DNA of 64,000 nt, taken from positions 1,325,762-1,389,761 of the forward strand of contig NW_020194667.1 in NCBI RefSeq assembly GCF_002865645.1, given 5' to 3'. The translations under genes and the position numbers were made by a program. Source of the DNA: Hyaloscypha bicolor E. Its lineage: Eukaryota; Ascomycota; Leotiomycetes; Helotiales; Hyaloscyphaceae. Below the pieces are notes generated by a model. The model did no database searches. It was not told the DNA's origin and saw only the letters and a program-made list of their open reading frames with translations. Shown piece after piece: positions 48,950 to 61,398 of this stretch (its first letter is position 1; each line of letters begins with the position of its first letter).

Positions 48950-50278
48950 GGAGGATGAGATTGAAAGTATTTCCTTGGAATACCCAAGTAGGTATTTGCG
49001 TTGACGTTCGGCTGCAACAGGGAGTAAAAAATATCGCGTGCCGCCAAACAGTCCCAAACGTGACTCCAAACACTTCTAGTCGGTTCAACAACGACAAGGC
49101 GTATGATCGAAAGAAATACATAAACAAATTTGTTCAGAATCTAGTACTTAATGACATCCGAACGAAAGTGACTGGATGTTAAGAGAGGGGGTGAACCTTT
49201 GAAGTGTTTGCGAGTGGAAATCCAGTGGCTAGGGAAACTTCCGATCTCCAGCAGCCGACGCCACAGGGTCTAAGGATTGAAATTATCCGTCTAGTAAGGA
49301 CAGATGTTTTGAAACCTACGAAGTAGTGATAGAAACGAGGAAGTCTGTCCTTTCTGCAAATTCGGAAAGACCAGTTGGAGTCCAAACAAAGTTGACTAGC
49401 GTGGAGATTCTCCTTTTCGCCCCTCTTCCAGAAAGCTCGCTTCGCCTATCGCCGGCACCTAAATGCCAGCTCCACCGCCCCTGAAGAGTCCCATACATCC
49501 CCACAGCCCCGCAATCTCCGCACTCATAACTACAGTACCAACTTTCTGACGGCAGAATCTTCCTGTGATAAAAACCAGAAATATCAACAACGAGCTCATT
49601 CGATCATTCGCAAAGAGAACGCGCCAAGTCTTGCCCACAATCCCGTTGGAGAGTCGACTTCTTCGCCAACCACCGACCTCCGACCTCCTAACTAAGCATC
49701 GGGCGCGAAAAGCCGGTTCAGCCTGCCGTGGCCACGTCCCCGCAATCCTCGCAGCCACGGCGCCTCCAAACGTCCACCCCGCCTCTCTGGGACCCTGCCT
49801 GGGACACTGCGAAGAACTTGGCTTGCCGCGCGAGCCAACCAGCGATGTGCCAGGCATCGGGCCGGCTTCTCGATCTGGAGTCGCCCAGCCTGCCAAGGAT
49901 GACATGTGCTGCTTCTTCCACCTCTCGCCGCTTCCTCGGGCGTTCTCGTCTCCTTGACTGGATAGTAGTCTGAGGAGAGCTGTCGGTCCGTCCACAAGGC
50001 CAGCCCCGTCACACCTTGCAGTCGTGGACGACAACAAGAAGGGCGGATGTCGGTCTGTCCCACGGCTCTTGATTGATCGTCTGCCGCTCCGCCTTGTGAA
50101 TGCGAGCGAGATGTGAGATGTGGGGACCCCCGGATGTCTGATGGATCCTCCATAAAGCTGGAGCTCTGCCCCATGTACGGAGCTTGTCAGACTGCATCCG
50201 CGTGCTCCTTGGGCCAGCCTTACACTTCAGCTCGGCCAGACTTCACACCTATCGTTCCCCACGGCAATCCAAGCAAAG
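48950..50278. other. Intergenic/promoter region upstream of the MFS gene
   Basis: GC-rich from about 49,680 onward. Long frames open on both strands at once there (for example a 192-codon minus frame), but they carry no domain and reflect base composition. No repeat found. Confidence 0.5.
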
Positions 50279-51956
50279 ATGGCGAGCAACGGCCCCCTCG
50301 AAGAGAAGCCGATAGAAAGCACTCACCACCATACTCCAGACAGTCCAGCGAACGAAAAAGCAGATGTGATTGAGGAGGAAACTGCTCATGAAGCTGCTGA
50401 GCGCGGGAAGGCCGCGACGGACAAGTAAGCACTGTGTCTCTACTTTTACTGGTAATCACTGACCATCTCCTCAGATATGGCCATTCTCTCGTCCAGTTCG
50501 ATCCGGTCGCCGAGCGTAAGCTGCTGTGGAAGATTGATCTATACATTGTGCCAACTGTGGCTCTGCTCTACCTATTCTGCTTCATCGATCGTGCAAACAT
50601 TGGTCAGTATTCCTTCGTTATAGAAGCGTGGTTATGGCCTCACCATCTCCTGCAGGAAACGCGAAAATCGCTGGGTTCCAGAAAGATCTGAAGTTGGGCG
50701 GCTACGATTACAACAGGGTCCTCTCCGTGTTCTATATCTCGTACATTGTGTTCGAGATCCCGTCCAACATGGTCTGCAAAATCGTCGGCCCAGGGTGGTT
50801 CATCCCGGCCATCACGCTCGGGTTTGGGATCTGTTCCATCTGCACGGCTTTCGTGCACAACATCCACCAAGCATCCGCCGTCCGTTTTCTTCTGGGAATG
50901 TTTGAGGCTGGCATGATGCCTGGTATCGCATACTACCTCTCAAGATGGTACCGACGAAGCGAGCTGGCTTTCCGACTCTCTCTTTACATCGTCATGGCCC
51001 CTCTTGCCGGAGCCTTTGGCGGCCTTCTGGCTTCCGGTATCCTCAAGCTCTCTCACTTCGGCGGTCTTCACGGCTGGAGAATGATTTTCGCGATTGAGGG
51101 TATCGTGACCTGTGGGCTTTCGCTCATCGCATTCCTCACCCTGACGGACCGGCCTGCAACCGCACGCTGGCTTACCCAAGAAGAGAAAGACCTCGCCATC
51201 GCGCGTGTGAAATCTGAGCGCGTAGCAACCACCGAAGTCCTCGACAAGATCGACAGTCCAAAGGTCGTCCGCGGGATCTTCTCCCCCGTGACCTTGGGCA
51301 CAGCATTTATCTTCCTGCTCAACAACATCACCGTGCAAGGCCTCGCCTTCTTCGCGCCCACGATCGTCTCGCTAATCTACCCACACAACACCGTCGTGTA
51401 CCAACAGCTCAAGACAGTCCCTCCCTACGTCGTCGGCGCCTTCTTCACCGTCCTCCTCCCCTTTCTTTCTTGGAGAGTGGATAGGCGAAACATCTTCTTC
51501 ATCATCTCCGTCCCCCTCGTCATGATCGGGTACATCATGTTCCTGGCCTCCGACCACCCGCACACCCGCTACGGCGCGACCTTCCTCATCGCCTCGGGCG
51601 CCTTCAGTTTCGGCGCCCTCTGCAACGCCCAAGTAGCAGCGAACGTCGTCTCGGACACGGCGCGCAGTGCCGCCATCGCCACAAACGTCATGTTCGGGAA
51701 TACAGGCGGCCTCATCTCGACCTGGTCATTCCTGCCGTTCGATGCCCCGAACTACCACATCGGGAATGGGCTGAATCTCGCCACGAACTCCACAATGCTG
51801 ATAGCGAGTATTGCGTTGTTGGCCTGGATGCTCTGGGATAACAAGAAGAGAGAGGAGAAGGACGTCGATACTGAGCTGGCCGGCTTAACCGGACTCAGCA
51901 TCAAAGAAATCCAAGATTTGGATTGGAAACATCCGGCTTTTAGATGGAAGCCATAA
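50279..51956 (+). CDS. MFS transporter, anion:cation symporter (DAL5/allantoate-type) family
   Basis: Exons 50279-50424, 50475-50602 and 50656-51956 sum to 1,575 nt and 524 residues. After a hydrophilic, acidic N-terminus the family signature appears: 'KIDLYIVPTVALLYLFCFID' then 'RANIGNAKIAGFQKDL', 'YISYIVFEIPSNMV', 'FLLGMFEAGMMPGIAYYLSR' and 'GWRMIFAIEGI', followed by about six further spans. Such plasma-membrane carriers take up organic anions such as allantoate, vitamins or carboxylates; the substrate here cannot be told. The two introns are 50 and 53 nt. It is transcribed toward the oxylipin synthase gene (convergent), with about 1 kb between them. Confidence 0.9.
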
Positions 51957-52990
51957 GTTTTTCTGGAGAATGTAACCTTAATGGGCTGAGGGAAGCGAAG
52001 TACTGTAATATGTAGCTTTGAGTCTTGAGTCTTGAGCGAACCTGGAGCTAAAGGACTTGTTTAATAGTTTGTCGAGCAATGCAATGTCAGCAGATTGAGT
52101 GAACCTGAGATACAAAGAAGCAACGCAGCTCTCAACTTTTCTTTGATGGCTTCAGTGAATCGATTTCTTTCCCGAGAACTTCTACTGCACATCGCAGATC
52201 TCGAACAGCATGATCTCTTTGAGAACCTTCAGGATTCCCCTTTAACCGCAGACCAAATCTTGAAAAATTGAGATCTCGATAGAGCAAGCTGCCTATCTAC
52301 CTACCTACCTTCGAAAATATGACGAAAGACCGAGGCTTTTCGGGGATTTTCACTCACGCTTGCCAACACGGAATATCCTGATATCCTGCCTGCCTCAAGC
52401 AGAAAATTTCGATATTCGGAGGGAGTTTTAACAGATTTGGCACGTCGCGCTCAATGTCTGTCCTGGTTCAATCTTGCACTGTAGAATGAGAATCACATAA
52501 GATTTGAGACGGAGTGTGCCTCAGATGAGTAGATTCGAACATACACGGCTATTCATCTCAATTCCTTGGATGAGCTGTGCACATCCTACTCAACTAGCAA
52601 AATTCCATCTCATCTAACCTGAAGACGCGGTGAAACCCAAACAGAGTTAGAAATTATTCAATCCTCACAGTGAGAACCACAATCTTTCCAATTGCAATCC
52701 CGTACCCTCTCAGTCCTGACGTTCTGTCATTTGGGGTGAATCATTTTGCTGTCTCCTCAGATATCGAGTAAGGCGTGCAAAGGTGCACCAGATATCAAGC
52801 ACGTGCGAGTGATGCAAGGGACAAGCAAGAAGTGCCCATCATGAAAAAGAGCATTTAATTGCTATGCTATCTGGTCACATGAAGGAATCGTTATTCAATC
52901 AATCTCCATAACCCCCGCTTGAAAACTTCGCTTTGCCGTCATATTCCAATTTGCCTCAAAAGGAAACCACTTATGCTCGCCTCGCCGCGC
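51957..52990. other. Convergent intergenic region
   Basis: Space between the MFS gene and the oxygenase gene. No open frame with similarity; a small ctac microsatellite lies near 52,290. Confidence 0.5.
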
Positions 52991-55900
52991 TCACTCGGCA
53001 TCCCACTGAATCTTCATCGTCGTCGGGAACGGGAAGATACTGCTCTGATCCGCCGTCATGTAAAGCGTAAGCCCATACGGTCCATCCAGCGTCTTCAGCA
53101 CGCCCTGGCTCGGCCCATACCAGCGGCCTCTCGGTCCGCCGCCTTGCGCACGCTGCACATTCGGAAGGGCGAAGACGGTCTTGAACATAGCGGTCATGGC
53201 AACCATGCTCGCGTCCATGCCGGCGCACTGGTGCGGGCCCCAGCCGTAGTGGATGTAGGAGTCCAAGGGGCGCGTGACGTCGACTTCCAGGGGCTTGGGG
53301 AAGGCGGTTGGGTCCTGCGAGATGAGGATGATGTCGACGAGGACACGGCCGCCCGGCGGGACGGTGAGTGTGGAGGTACCATCGGGGATGGATGCTGCGC
53401 CTGCGGCGCCTGACGTGGGCACGTAGTCGCGGAAGAGACGAACTGTTGCGCGAAGACGAGCGCCTTCCATGAAGCTGGGGAAAGTTAGTGTGATCTGGGA
53501 TGATAGGGAGAGCCACGCACTATCGTAGGATCAGGTCATCAGCCTCTTGTGTGTTTGCCTTTGCAAGCTCGTGTAACTTTGGAATGTACTTGGCACCATC
53601 TCCCAAGTAGTAGTCGAGAGCCTGGCTAAAGACTTGGGATTGGTTGGCTGTCATTGATGCTGCAATTGGGAGGCTTTTCCAATTAGCGCACCTCTTGGTT
53701 CAAGACATGTTGGACTTACATATGGCTCCAGACGATGTCCTTGACCGGGAGCTTGTTTTCAAGCATTCTCTGGATCATATGAGTGCCATAATCGGTCAAG
53801 GCGCTTGTCTCGTGCAATCTGGCGAGTATATCTGCGATGAAGCCTGTCGCTGCAATCGCCTCGGCATTCAGAAGTATCAACTCTCCGAGTTGTTGAGCAA
53901 GCATGTGAGCAGCTTCTCGGACCTGGAAACTCTTTGCGATATCAACATCGAAGAAGATGCAGATGAAGCAGAGGCAGAGAACTTGGTACATCTCTTGCTC
54001 GGTGTAGATGCCCTTCGGTGTCTCCTCTGTCTTGATCGGCAGACTGAAGACTGAAGCTGCGAATCTTGCGTTTACAAGGTTGGCAACATCTCGCACAATG
54101 TCGACTTGGCAAGTCTTTGTGCCTGGGACCTTGTAGCTATATGTCTTGAGAAGTTTCGCGGTCGTTTGCTCGTAAAACTTCTTGACTTCTTGTTGCCAAT
54201 TCTTGGGATACAACCCCTTCTGCACCATGACTCTTGAGGCTGCATTTGGAGGGTTATCACCAGCCAAACAATAGTCAACACCATTCTTTTTCTTCGGCTG
54301 ACTTGTGAGGAAGGTAATAGCTTCACCCCAAGTCACTTTCCAGTTGGCCTTGTCGTTGAGAATCTTCTTCGCAGCAGCATACGATTTAACCACGATAAGA
54401 TCCGGGACGCGAGCTGGTTTATCCCATGAATACTTGTCGGCTCGGCCAAGGGACTTCAAAATGTCCAGATTCTCGCTCGGGATGACGAAGGGGAAATGAG
54501 CATAGACGGAGTTGCCCTTGAACCAGTTCGGGAAGGCCCTCAAAATGAGTTTATAGAGAACAGCACCGTCATCAACGCTGGTATCGTATTGGACTTCGTT
54601 GTATCTAGGATCCTGTCAGTATGACCAAATTTGGATATCAAAAGAAAAACATACCCCCAGTTGGTAAGATTCTTTGGTGTGTAGTCAACGGTGTAGAATC
54701 GATCCCCTCTTACCAAACCTACAGCATCCGACAGAATCGAATACGAGGTTGTAAAGTTGACGCAGAGACCAGATCCTGGAGACTTTGGAGGCTTGGCCTT
54801 CTCTGCTACAAGACCGGGATATAATTCGACAAAATCGGGACTGTCGTAGAGATTCTTCAGCTTCTCAACGACTGCAGCGTCCGGGTTGATGTCTTCGAAT
54901 GTTTTGTGCGGCGTGAGGCCAGCGAATTGACGGAACTCATTTAAGGATGCCATATTCCAGGAACGGGCTTGGATGATACCCAAAATCTCAATTGATCGCA
55001 TGATTTTGGGGACCTTGTTTGCTCCAAAGGAGCCAGCAACGTCAGAGATTGAAGATTCCAAGATTTTGACTAGGTCTTCATCTCTAAAGGAACCATCAGA
55101 TTGACGTTTGATGCTGGGATCAAATTCCCTCACTCCAGGATCTTTAGGAATCGTTTTTTCCCAGTCTGCAAGTAGCTGTACAATTTCGAAAACACTCGAT
55201 GGGGTCTTGGTTCCTAGTATCCGCTGGAAAGCAGCCTCGGTCCACTTTTCGTCCTTCTCGGATATAGCAGAATGCCATCGGTAGACTGGATTCACTGTAA
55301 GCCCATGGCTTACAATATGATCAATGCTACTTACTCAAGTTGAACTCCGCAGACACTTGATTTCCTGTCCCTTCTGCAGCCGGAGTGTTGAAAAGTGTTT
55401 TCCCCTCCTCTGTTCGTGGATCCAAATCCCATTTGGTGCCTGATCGATTCAAATTCAGAATTGTCCTGACATAGTCCTTCAAGACAACGTTGACATAGAG
55501 ACCACATGTGATCAGGCGGCCAGTTTGGAACAGGTCATTGTCGTACTTAGTCCATGCATCTTTGGCTGTACCATCTGTCGGCTTGGTGAATCTATTATTT
55601 TCATTGATCCTGGTACCTTTAGTCGCCAGTCATTACAAAAAACCCGGATGAAACTTACGCTGCGAGTTGAGTGACCACATAATTATGGAAGCGATTGAAC
55701 ATGATGAGGAAGACACTGACTCCCGGAGGAAAGCCGAGAACTCTCTTTTCGGAAAAGGTGTCCGGCTTGAGCTTGCCGTCCTTGAACGTCCTAACCGCAT
55801 CCTGCTCCTCCTGACTGCTTCCATAGAGAGGAGCTAGATCCAGATAGCTGCTAGTCAATGAGATATTTGGATCTTTATGGGACTGAGAGGGTCAGTATCA

Positions 55901-56578
55901 TAAGTTGAGACAGATGTGGTGGAAGAAGCTCACTGTTCGGAATATGTCATGGATGATGATTGTTGCCAAGTAGAACAACATGCTAGAGATCTTATTGGGA
56001 TGCGGCTCAAACTTGTCTCCACGATCCATCAAGCTATCGAATATGATCCCCGGATCTGGAAGTGCGATATTTTGCAGAATAACTGGCTTTGCACTCCTCG
56101 CGTATGGCTGACCTGCCTTGCCTAAATCAGGGAAGCGGATGTTATTGTTAGCTCCATCGGCATCACGGTACTGGTACTGTGATCCCAGACTCGATAGTGG
56201 AGGGTGAGGAAGAGCAGCCCAGAGGTTGTTGATGAATCCACCAGTCAGTGAGTGGGCGAGCGTGGAATCAGCACCCAGCTTGCTGAGGAGCTTCACCAAG
56301 CGCTCCAGGACAAATTTGTCATCATCTTGGTAACCCTTGATTTCGGAAGTGAACAAATCGAGGAGGGTTTTAAGGTCGTCTAGGCCGACTTTGTGAAGGT
56401 CTTCGAATAACGAAGTGAGCTTAACCTTGTCTGGATCATTGGTAGGCTCGTACTTCGTGGTCGGGATGGCAGCATGGGATTTGTGGATGAGTTGCTCCAC
56501 AGATTTCAGCGATTCTTGGACCTCCTTCCGCCATGAATTATGCTCTGTGCTAGACGTATCGACTGGTTTTGAAGCCAT
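52991..56578 (-). CDS. Linoleate dioxygenase-P450 fusion (Ppo / diol synthase type)
   Basis: Seven exons (56578-55934, 55882-55659, 55609-55335, 55285-54655, 54604-53720, 53673-53521, 53474-52991) sum to 3,297 nt and 1,098 residues, the normal size of psi-factor-producing oxygenases. The N-terminal heme peroxidase-like half has the distal His in 'IIHDIFRT' (His210) and the catalytic Tyr/proximal His in 'EFNLIYRWHS' (Tyr383, His386). The C-terminal P450 half has the I-helix 'MTANQSQ' (Asn897-Gln898) and the heme-thiolate segment 'GWGPHQCAGMD' (Cys1021). The dioxygenase makes a fatty acid hydroperoxide. The intact Cys and Asn-Gln pair suggest the P450 half still isomerises it to a diol, unlike PpoC-type enzymes that lack the Cys. 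Such oxylipins control sporulation in Aspergillus. The intron acceptors at 55,286 and 53,674 were chosen because they restore EFNLIYRWHS and 'HILPIAASMTANQ'. Confidence 0.95.
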
Positions 56579-58088
56579 CGTTGGTGGGGTGATCGAGATT
56601 TGTCCGAGATGGTCTTTCTGTATGAAAATAAAACGCGATGGTTTGGTTTAGAAGGAGCAGAAGTAATGACTTTGAGTGAGTTATGCGTAATCGACTTTTC
56701 GGCTAGTGGACCGAGAAGCAGCTGCCTGGAAGAGGTGGGTCTCAGCTGTGATGAGCACGAGGCTGGTGTCCTGGGAATGAGGCTCAAGCAGACGGAGAGA
56801 AAGGAACACGCGGGGCAGGCACGTCTCAAGATTTTAAGATGGGCCTTATCAGCGGGGGCTTAGGGTGATAGCGGCAGCGAGGGGCACGAGGGGCAGCTCT
56901 ATCTTATATACCGCGCAGAATTGAAGAAGGCTAAGGTCTCAAAGAGGATCGAGCTGAGCTGAGCCGGCCGTCCAAAGGATTCCGCCCCACCAAAGTCACA
57001 TCTCTCTGCGAATCAGGGCGACACAGGGTATAATGTGTATCCCCATCACATGCTAGGCATATGGCTTCGTGGGGTGGATTCTGGACTTGCATGCAGCGAT
57101 GGAGTGATTTTGCTCCAGTTTTGTGGATGGGGCGCCGTCTGGGCCGCTGAGGAGCTGCACCAGAGCTGCACGAAAGTTCAGCTCGTCTCAGGGGCAGCTA
57201 CAGGGGTCACCAAGCGAAGCGGCCGGATTGCGCCCCACAAACGGCTGACCCGACGTGAGAGTTCTCGGTTTGAGCCAGCCAGCCCTCACCGATACTTCCT
57301 ATCCTCACTTCAGTCAGATGTCTTGCGAGTCTCTCATGGTTGATCTAAGCAGACGCTATCTCAACAGCTCAGCTTACCCCGTATTCAGTTTACATGCGGC
57401 CGATCGGGAATTGCTGGTTGTACGGCTCCTCTCGACTTGGGCTTTACGGTGATCTTCAATGACAGGACGGGTTATACAACCATTTGGATAAAGACGAAAT
57501 GTCCCAGATTTGGACGGTATGCTCATCATATTTCTTCAGCATGTGAAGGGGCTCATCGGGGCGCCCGACCTCTGAGAGAAAGTACAAGGGACTGGCGAGG
57601 CTGACTTTCGACTTCAGGTGACGAGATGATTCCTCAAGGTTGCCCCGCATGCAAGGCTGAGCTTTTGGTGTAAGCCCACACAATGGCGACTTAGTTCACC
57701 ACAGTACGTGGTGCAGCATGAGTATCACTTCCCTATTTCTGCTCGTGTCCAGGAGGCTGAGACCATGTTTCCTGGATTTAGCAGTAGCCACTTGATCACT
57801 GCGGATTCGAATAGATGTATGGCTTTAGTGATAGGAATACAGGAAGCTCGGCGTCAGCTTATATTGATATGAGCACGGGAACTCTTACTTTAAATAGTTC
57901 TAAGGCGGATTGTCTTCATATTCTCTCAGAGCATCACGTGGTGGTTCCTTCAGGTTCTATTCTGAGAGATTCGCTTAGCTGCGCAATTTGAGTACCGTGG
58001 AAGGATCCACTAGCCAACCGCCCACCTCATTTCACTACCACAATGGTATAACCCAAATTTTGAGTAGATATCCTGATCAACGCCTTAG

Positions 58089-58130
58089 TACAGTAAAACC
58101 TCGCTATAAGGATACTCGATATAAGGATAG
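58089..58130 (+). mobile_element. Pogo/Tigger-like terminal sequence, single end
   Basis: 'tacagtaaaacctcgctata' followed by two 'ataaggata' repeats resembles the CAGT..AACCTCG..ATA termini of pogo-like Tc1/mariner elements. TA precedes it, as expected at the insertion dinucleotide. The opposite end was not found. Confidence 0.5.
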
Positions 58131-58178
58131 CACTTTAGGATCCTAATAAAAATTAGCTCTGAACTAAAGATATCCTCA

Positions 58179-58326
58179 CTATCTTTTTGTCCGGTTGGAC
58201 ATGCCTACGCTAGCGGCCGCATAAATGCAGATGGCTTGATTAGAGGAGACAATTATATTCTGGCCTAATAAGGGATATTTGCGGCTAGCTGCTAGTATAG
58301 GCATGTCTCACCAGACGAATAGATAG
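58179..58326. mobile_element. Inverted-repeat element (MITE-like), 148 bp
   Basis: 35-bp termini (58,179-58,213 and 58,292-58,326) match as reverse complements at roughly 28 positions; both contain 'gacatgcct'. Too short to code. It lies just inside the pogo-like end. Confidence 0.65.
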
Positions 58327-58824
58327 TAATTCTTGAAGTTTTTAGCATTTCCGTAGTACTTCAAAAGTCTCAAAATTTTGGTATTCTAATAAGGGTAGAA
58401 GTAGATGCCTCCAGTAGGCGGTTTTAATAGCGAGACAAAAACAATGATAATACTGCCTCATAATCAATTCTAGCCGCACTACCAGTTTTAAATAGACGCG
58501 TACCTATTAGGATATCGAAAATATTATAAAGTATTAATGTGTAATAGGATTCGCAATTATAATAAAGATATAATAATAAATCATATTTTCAAGGCCGGCG
58601 GTTAGGGGGTTTGAGCAGTTGGCTAGTGGATTCTTCCAATTTCGATGTGGCTGCAACCGAAAGGGAATCTTTGCCGATGGTGCGGCTGCCACTTCTTTGA
58701 AGCGTCGCAAAGTGTGTTCAGCGCCCTCGGGTTTGACTTCAGCTCATGGCGTCTTCTAGACGACCATAATTCAAAGACCCGTCGAAGTGTATTTGCGCAG
58801 TAGCTGCCCTCGCTCAACAGTACC

Positions 58825-61155
58825 ATGGCTCCACCATACCTGTACCAGCCGCTCCCCTCTCCTGATTCCATGCGTCTAATATGGCTCTTCGATGGCGCCG
58901 ACACAGATCCTCTTCGCTGTTATCTCGCCATAATGGATAACCGCCCCATTGCTCAGCTCGTTGCGTCTCCAAATACAGAAATCCGTTATCCGCCTGAGGA
59001 CATCGACGTATCGACCGTCGCGACCGCTCCGCTGGAATCGGACCCCGAGCACCGTCCTGTAATCCATTTTGATGCGCTGTCATACACATGGGGCAATCCG
59101 TACTGCGCACTGGACAGCAAGCACAACGGCCTTCAGGACTGGGGCGCGACTCTCCAGCTAACGGTGGAGTATGTACAGGACGGGGTGAAGCACGAAACGA
59201 GTTTACAGATCGCGCCGAACCTGGATGGAGCACTACGAAGGATACGGAGGTATTACCGTGAGGAGAAGCAGAGGAATAGATTTGTCTGGGTTGATGCGGT
59301 GTGTATTAACCAGGAAGACATCCCTGAGCGGAACGCGCAGGTGAAGTTAATGGGACGGGTGTATGGACATGCGAAGAATGTGATTGTGTGGCTGGGCCCG
59401 GAAAACGAAGAGACTGCCGCTGGCATTGCAATTATGGAATTGCTTTTTACGAATGGCAAGTTCGCGTTTTCGAACATAGCAAATGAGGACGAGCAGATGA
59501 TGGTTGAGACAGCAATGGAGCAGCATCGGCAGGTTGAGCGGATAGCGCGAGAGCAGCACAGTGTTCTGGAGAGCAAATCGTATGGCAACTTGGGCATCCC
59601 TGTCATTTCACTCGAGGAGTGGGCAGCGGTGTATTCAGTTCTGACCAGGCGCTGGTTCAACCGGATGTGGATCGTGCAAGAAGTTGCGCTCGGCGGTGTA
59701 TACCCTCGAATCTTCTGTGGCGATTTTCAAATCGTCTGGCCACTGATATCAAGAACTGTGCATGTACTTGCAGACACAGGATGGATGGTAGAGCTTTCTC
59801 TGCCCTCTTTGCTGGATGGAGCGCAGCAGTGGCCACTGTTCAGGGCACTCGAGCCGCTGTCTGCTCGCAGCATTTTGGATACCATACGTACGGAAAGCGA
59901 CAATGACATGGTGAAGCTGCTGCATAAAACAACAGAATTCCAGTGTTTTGATCCGAGAGATAAGATCTACGCCCTTCTTAGCCTGACGCCCAATGTTGCC
60001 AATGCAATTGTGCCGGATTACAATAAGTCCGTCGCGATGGTGTACACGGAAGCAGTAAAAGTCGTTATGAAGACTTCCTCCGATCTATACTTATTGGGCT
60101 GGGCGACCAAAGCTTTCAGAACGATCGACTCCGAAAAGATGCCTTCTTGGGTTCCAGATTTCAACAATAATATCTGGCGGAGTATATTGTCCACGCCGAA
60201 ACTTCCGTTCAGTAGCGCTGGGTTCGAAAACGCTGCAAATATACATCCGTCAGGCTTTGGACAATTATGTGTAGATGGGTATATATTTGACGTGGTCGAA
60301 AGTGCAGGGGGTTCTTACTATGACGCTCTGAATGGAGGTGTTATGGAGTGGCTGGCGATATTGGAAGATCTCCCACTTAATTATGTCACTGGAGAATTGC
60401 TGGCAGATGTAATTTGGAGGACTATGTTACTCTTCAGCGAAGTCGGTACCAAATATCCAGTGGCAGAGCAGACCCGGAATGAATTCCGAGTCTGGTTTAC
60501 AGATGTCCTTGCTCGGGCACTACTTAGCAACATCAATCAGAACTGCCGCGTCGACGGCGGGTGGCTCTCAATCAAAGCCGACAATACTGAAGGGATGAAA
60601 TATCTACAGTTGCAAAGGGAAGCCTTGATCTCAAACATCAACAGACTTCACAAGAAAGGCGGCGCGTTCCCGTCGGCGAAAGAAGTGCAAAAGACAGCTG
60701 AGCTTTTCATGTCTGTTCTTCAACCGCACCGCGCACAACCACGACGCTCATTGAAATCTCTTTTTAAGACAAAGGAGAACCCACCCCGCACTTTGCTGCG
60801 AACACATGGCGGCCCGTGCAGTTCACAGCAATCGAAGAACTTTGAGAACTTCCTCGGCACGAGAAATAACCTCAGTCGCCTCTATCGAACTTCTAGGAAC
60901 TACCTTGGCGCAGCGCCCTCGCCTGCACTATCCACGGAATACGGAGGCCCATCTCAAATTGTCGATGGGAAACATGAAAGTCTGGTAGGCGTAGGAGATG
61001 AGGTTTGGATACTTCCTGGAATGAACACTCCTGTTCTACTGAGGCCGAAAACGGATGGCGCATATTTGTATCTGGGAGTTACTTATGTTCATGGCATAAT
61101 GTTAGGCGAAGCTATGGATGGGAGGTTAACTCGCACACAGATAGTGATAGAGTAG
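58825..61155 (+). CDS. HET-domain (heterokaryon incompatibility) protein
   Basis: Single-exon 776-residue protein. The HET domain (PF06985) spans about residues 82-290 with the usual blocks: 'FDALSYTWGNP' (82-92), 'FVWVDAVCINQ' (153-163), 'ERNAQVKLMGRVYGHAKNVI' (168-187), 'VWLGP', and 'RRWFNRMWIVQEVALGG' (275-291). HET proteins act in non-self recognition; in characterised cases incompatible allele or partner combinations trigger cell death. The rest is a long C-terminal region with a recognisable 'DPRDKIYALLSL' motif common after HET domains, then low-similarity sequence. No NACHT, STAND or repeat domain is seen. The partner gene is not identifiable here. It lies between transposon remnants. 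Confidence 0.93.
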   Translation: MAPPYLYQPLPSPDSMRLIWLFDGADTDPLRCYLAIMDNRPIAQLVASPNTEIRYPPEDIDVSTVATAPLESDPEHRPVIHFDALSYTWGNPYCALDSKHNGLQDWGATLQLTVEYVQDGVKHETSLQIAPNLDGALRRIRRYYREEKQRNRFVWVDAVCINQEDIPERNAQVKLMGRVYGHAKNVIVWLGPENEETAAGIAIMELLFTNGKFAFSNIANEDEQMMVETAMEQHRQVERIAREQHSVLESKSYGNLGIPVISLEEWAAVYSVLTRRWFNRMWIVQEVALGGVYPRIFCGDFQIVWPLISRTVHVLADTGWMVELSLPSLLDGAQQWPLFRALEPLSARSILDTIRTESDNDMVKLLHKTTEFQCFDPRDKIYALLSLTPNVANAIVPDYNKSVAMVYTEAVKVVMKTSSDLYLLGWATKAFRTIDSEKMPSWVPDFNNNIWRSILSTPKLPFSSAGFENAANIHPSGFGQLCVDGYIFDVVESAGGSYYDALNGGVMEWLAILEDLPLNYVTGELLADVIWRTMLLFSEVGTKYPVAEQTRNEFRVWFTDVLARALLSNINQNCRVDGGWLSIKADNTEGMKYLQLQREALISNINRLHKKGGAFPSAKEVQKTAELFMSVLQPHRAQPRRSLKSLFKTKENPPRTLLRTHGGPCSSQQSKNFENFLGTRNNLSRLYRTSRNYLGAAPSPALSTEYGGPSQIVDGKHESLVGVGDEVWILPGMNTPVLLRPKTDGAYLYLGVTYVHGIMLGEAMDGRLTRTQIVIE

Positions 61156-61398
61156 TAATTAATTTAATTGCATGCGAATTTAAGGATAATAGATAGATAC
61201 GCTTAACAGCGATTATTTTCGCGTTATCTACTAGTTAGGCCCCCTAGAAGTCGGAATCTCCAAATATTGGATTGTCCACTGTCCCAGGTCGGTAAACCAA
61301 TGACACCTGAAGTCAAGATATCAAGGCTTCAGCAGGATCAATGTCCATCGACGTGTTCTCCGGGATATGTTCACGAAGAGCTAGCCGCAACTCTATTA

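Larger units (their letters stand above)
56579..58824. other. Intergenic region with transposon ends
   Basis: Divergent space between the oxygenase and HET genes. Normal GC and nothing recognised up to about 58,080, then a pogo-like terminus and a small inverted-repeat element. Confidence 0.55.

Noticed and set aside
49459..50037. 192-codon minus-strand frame upstream of the MFS gene
   Set aside because: Gly/Arg/Ser-rich product typical of GC-rich antisense or promoter DNA; several other frames are open at the same place and there is no domain.
53644..54054. 136-codon plus-strand frame inside the oxygenase gene
   Set aside because: It is antisense to the P450 region exons, which carry the real motifs.
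57035..57683. Small frames between the oxygenase and HET genes
   Set aside because: No similarity, poor start context, frames open on both strands.
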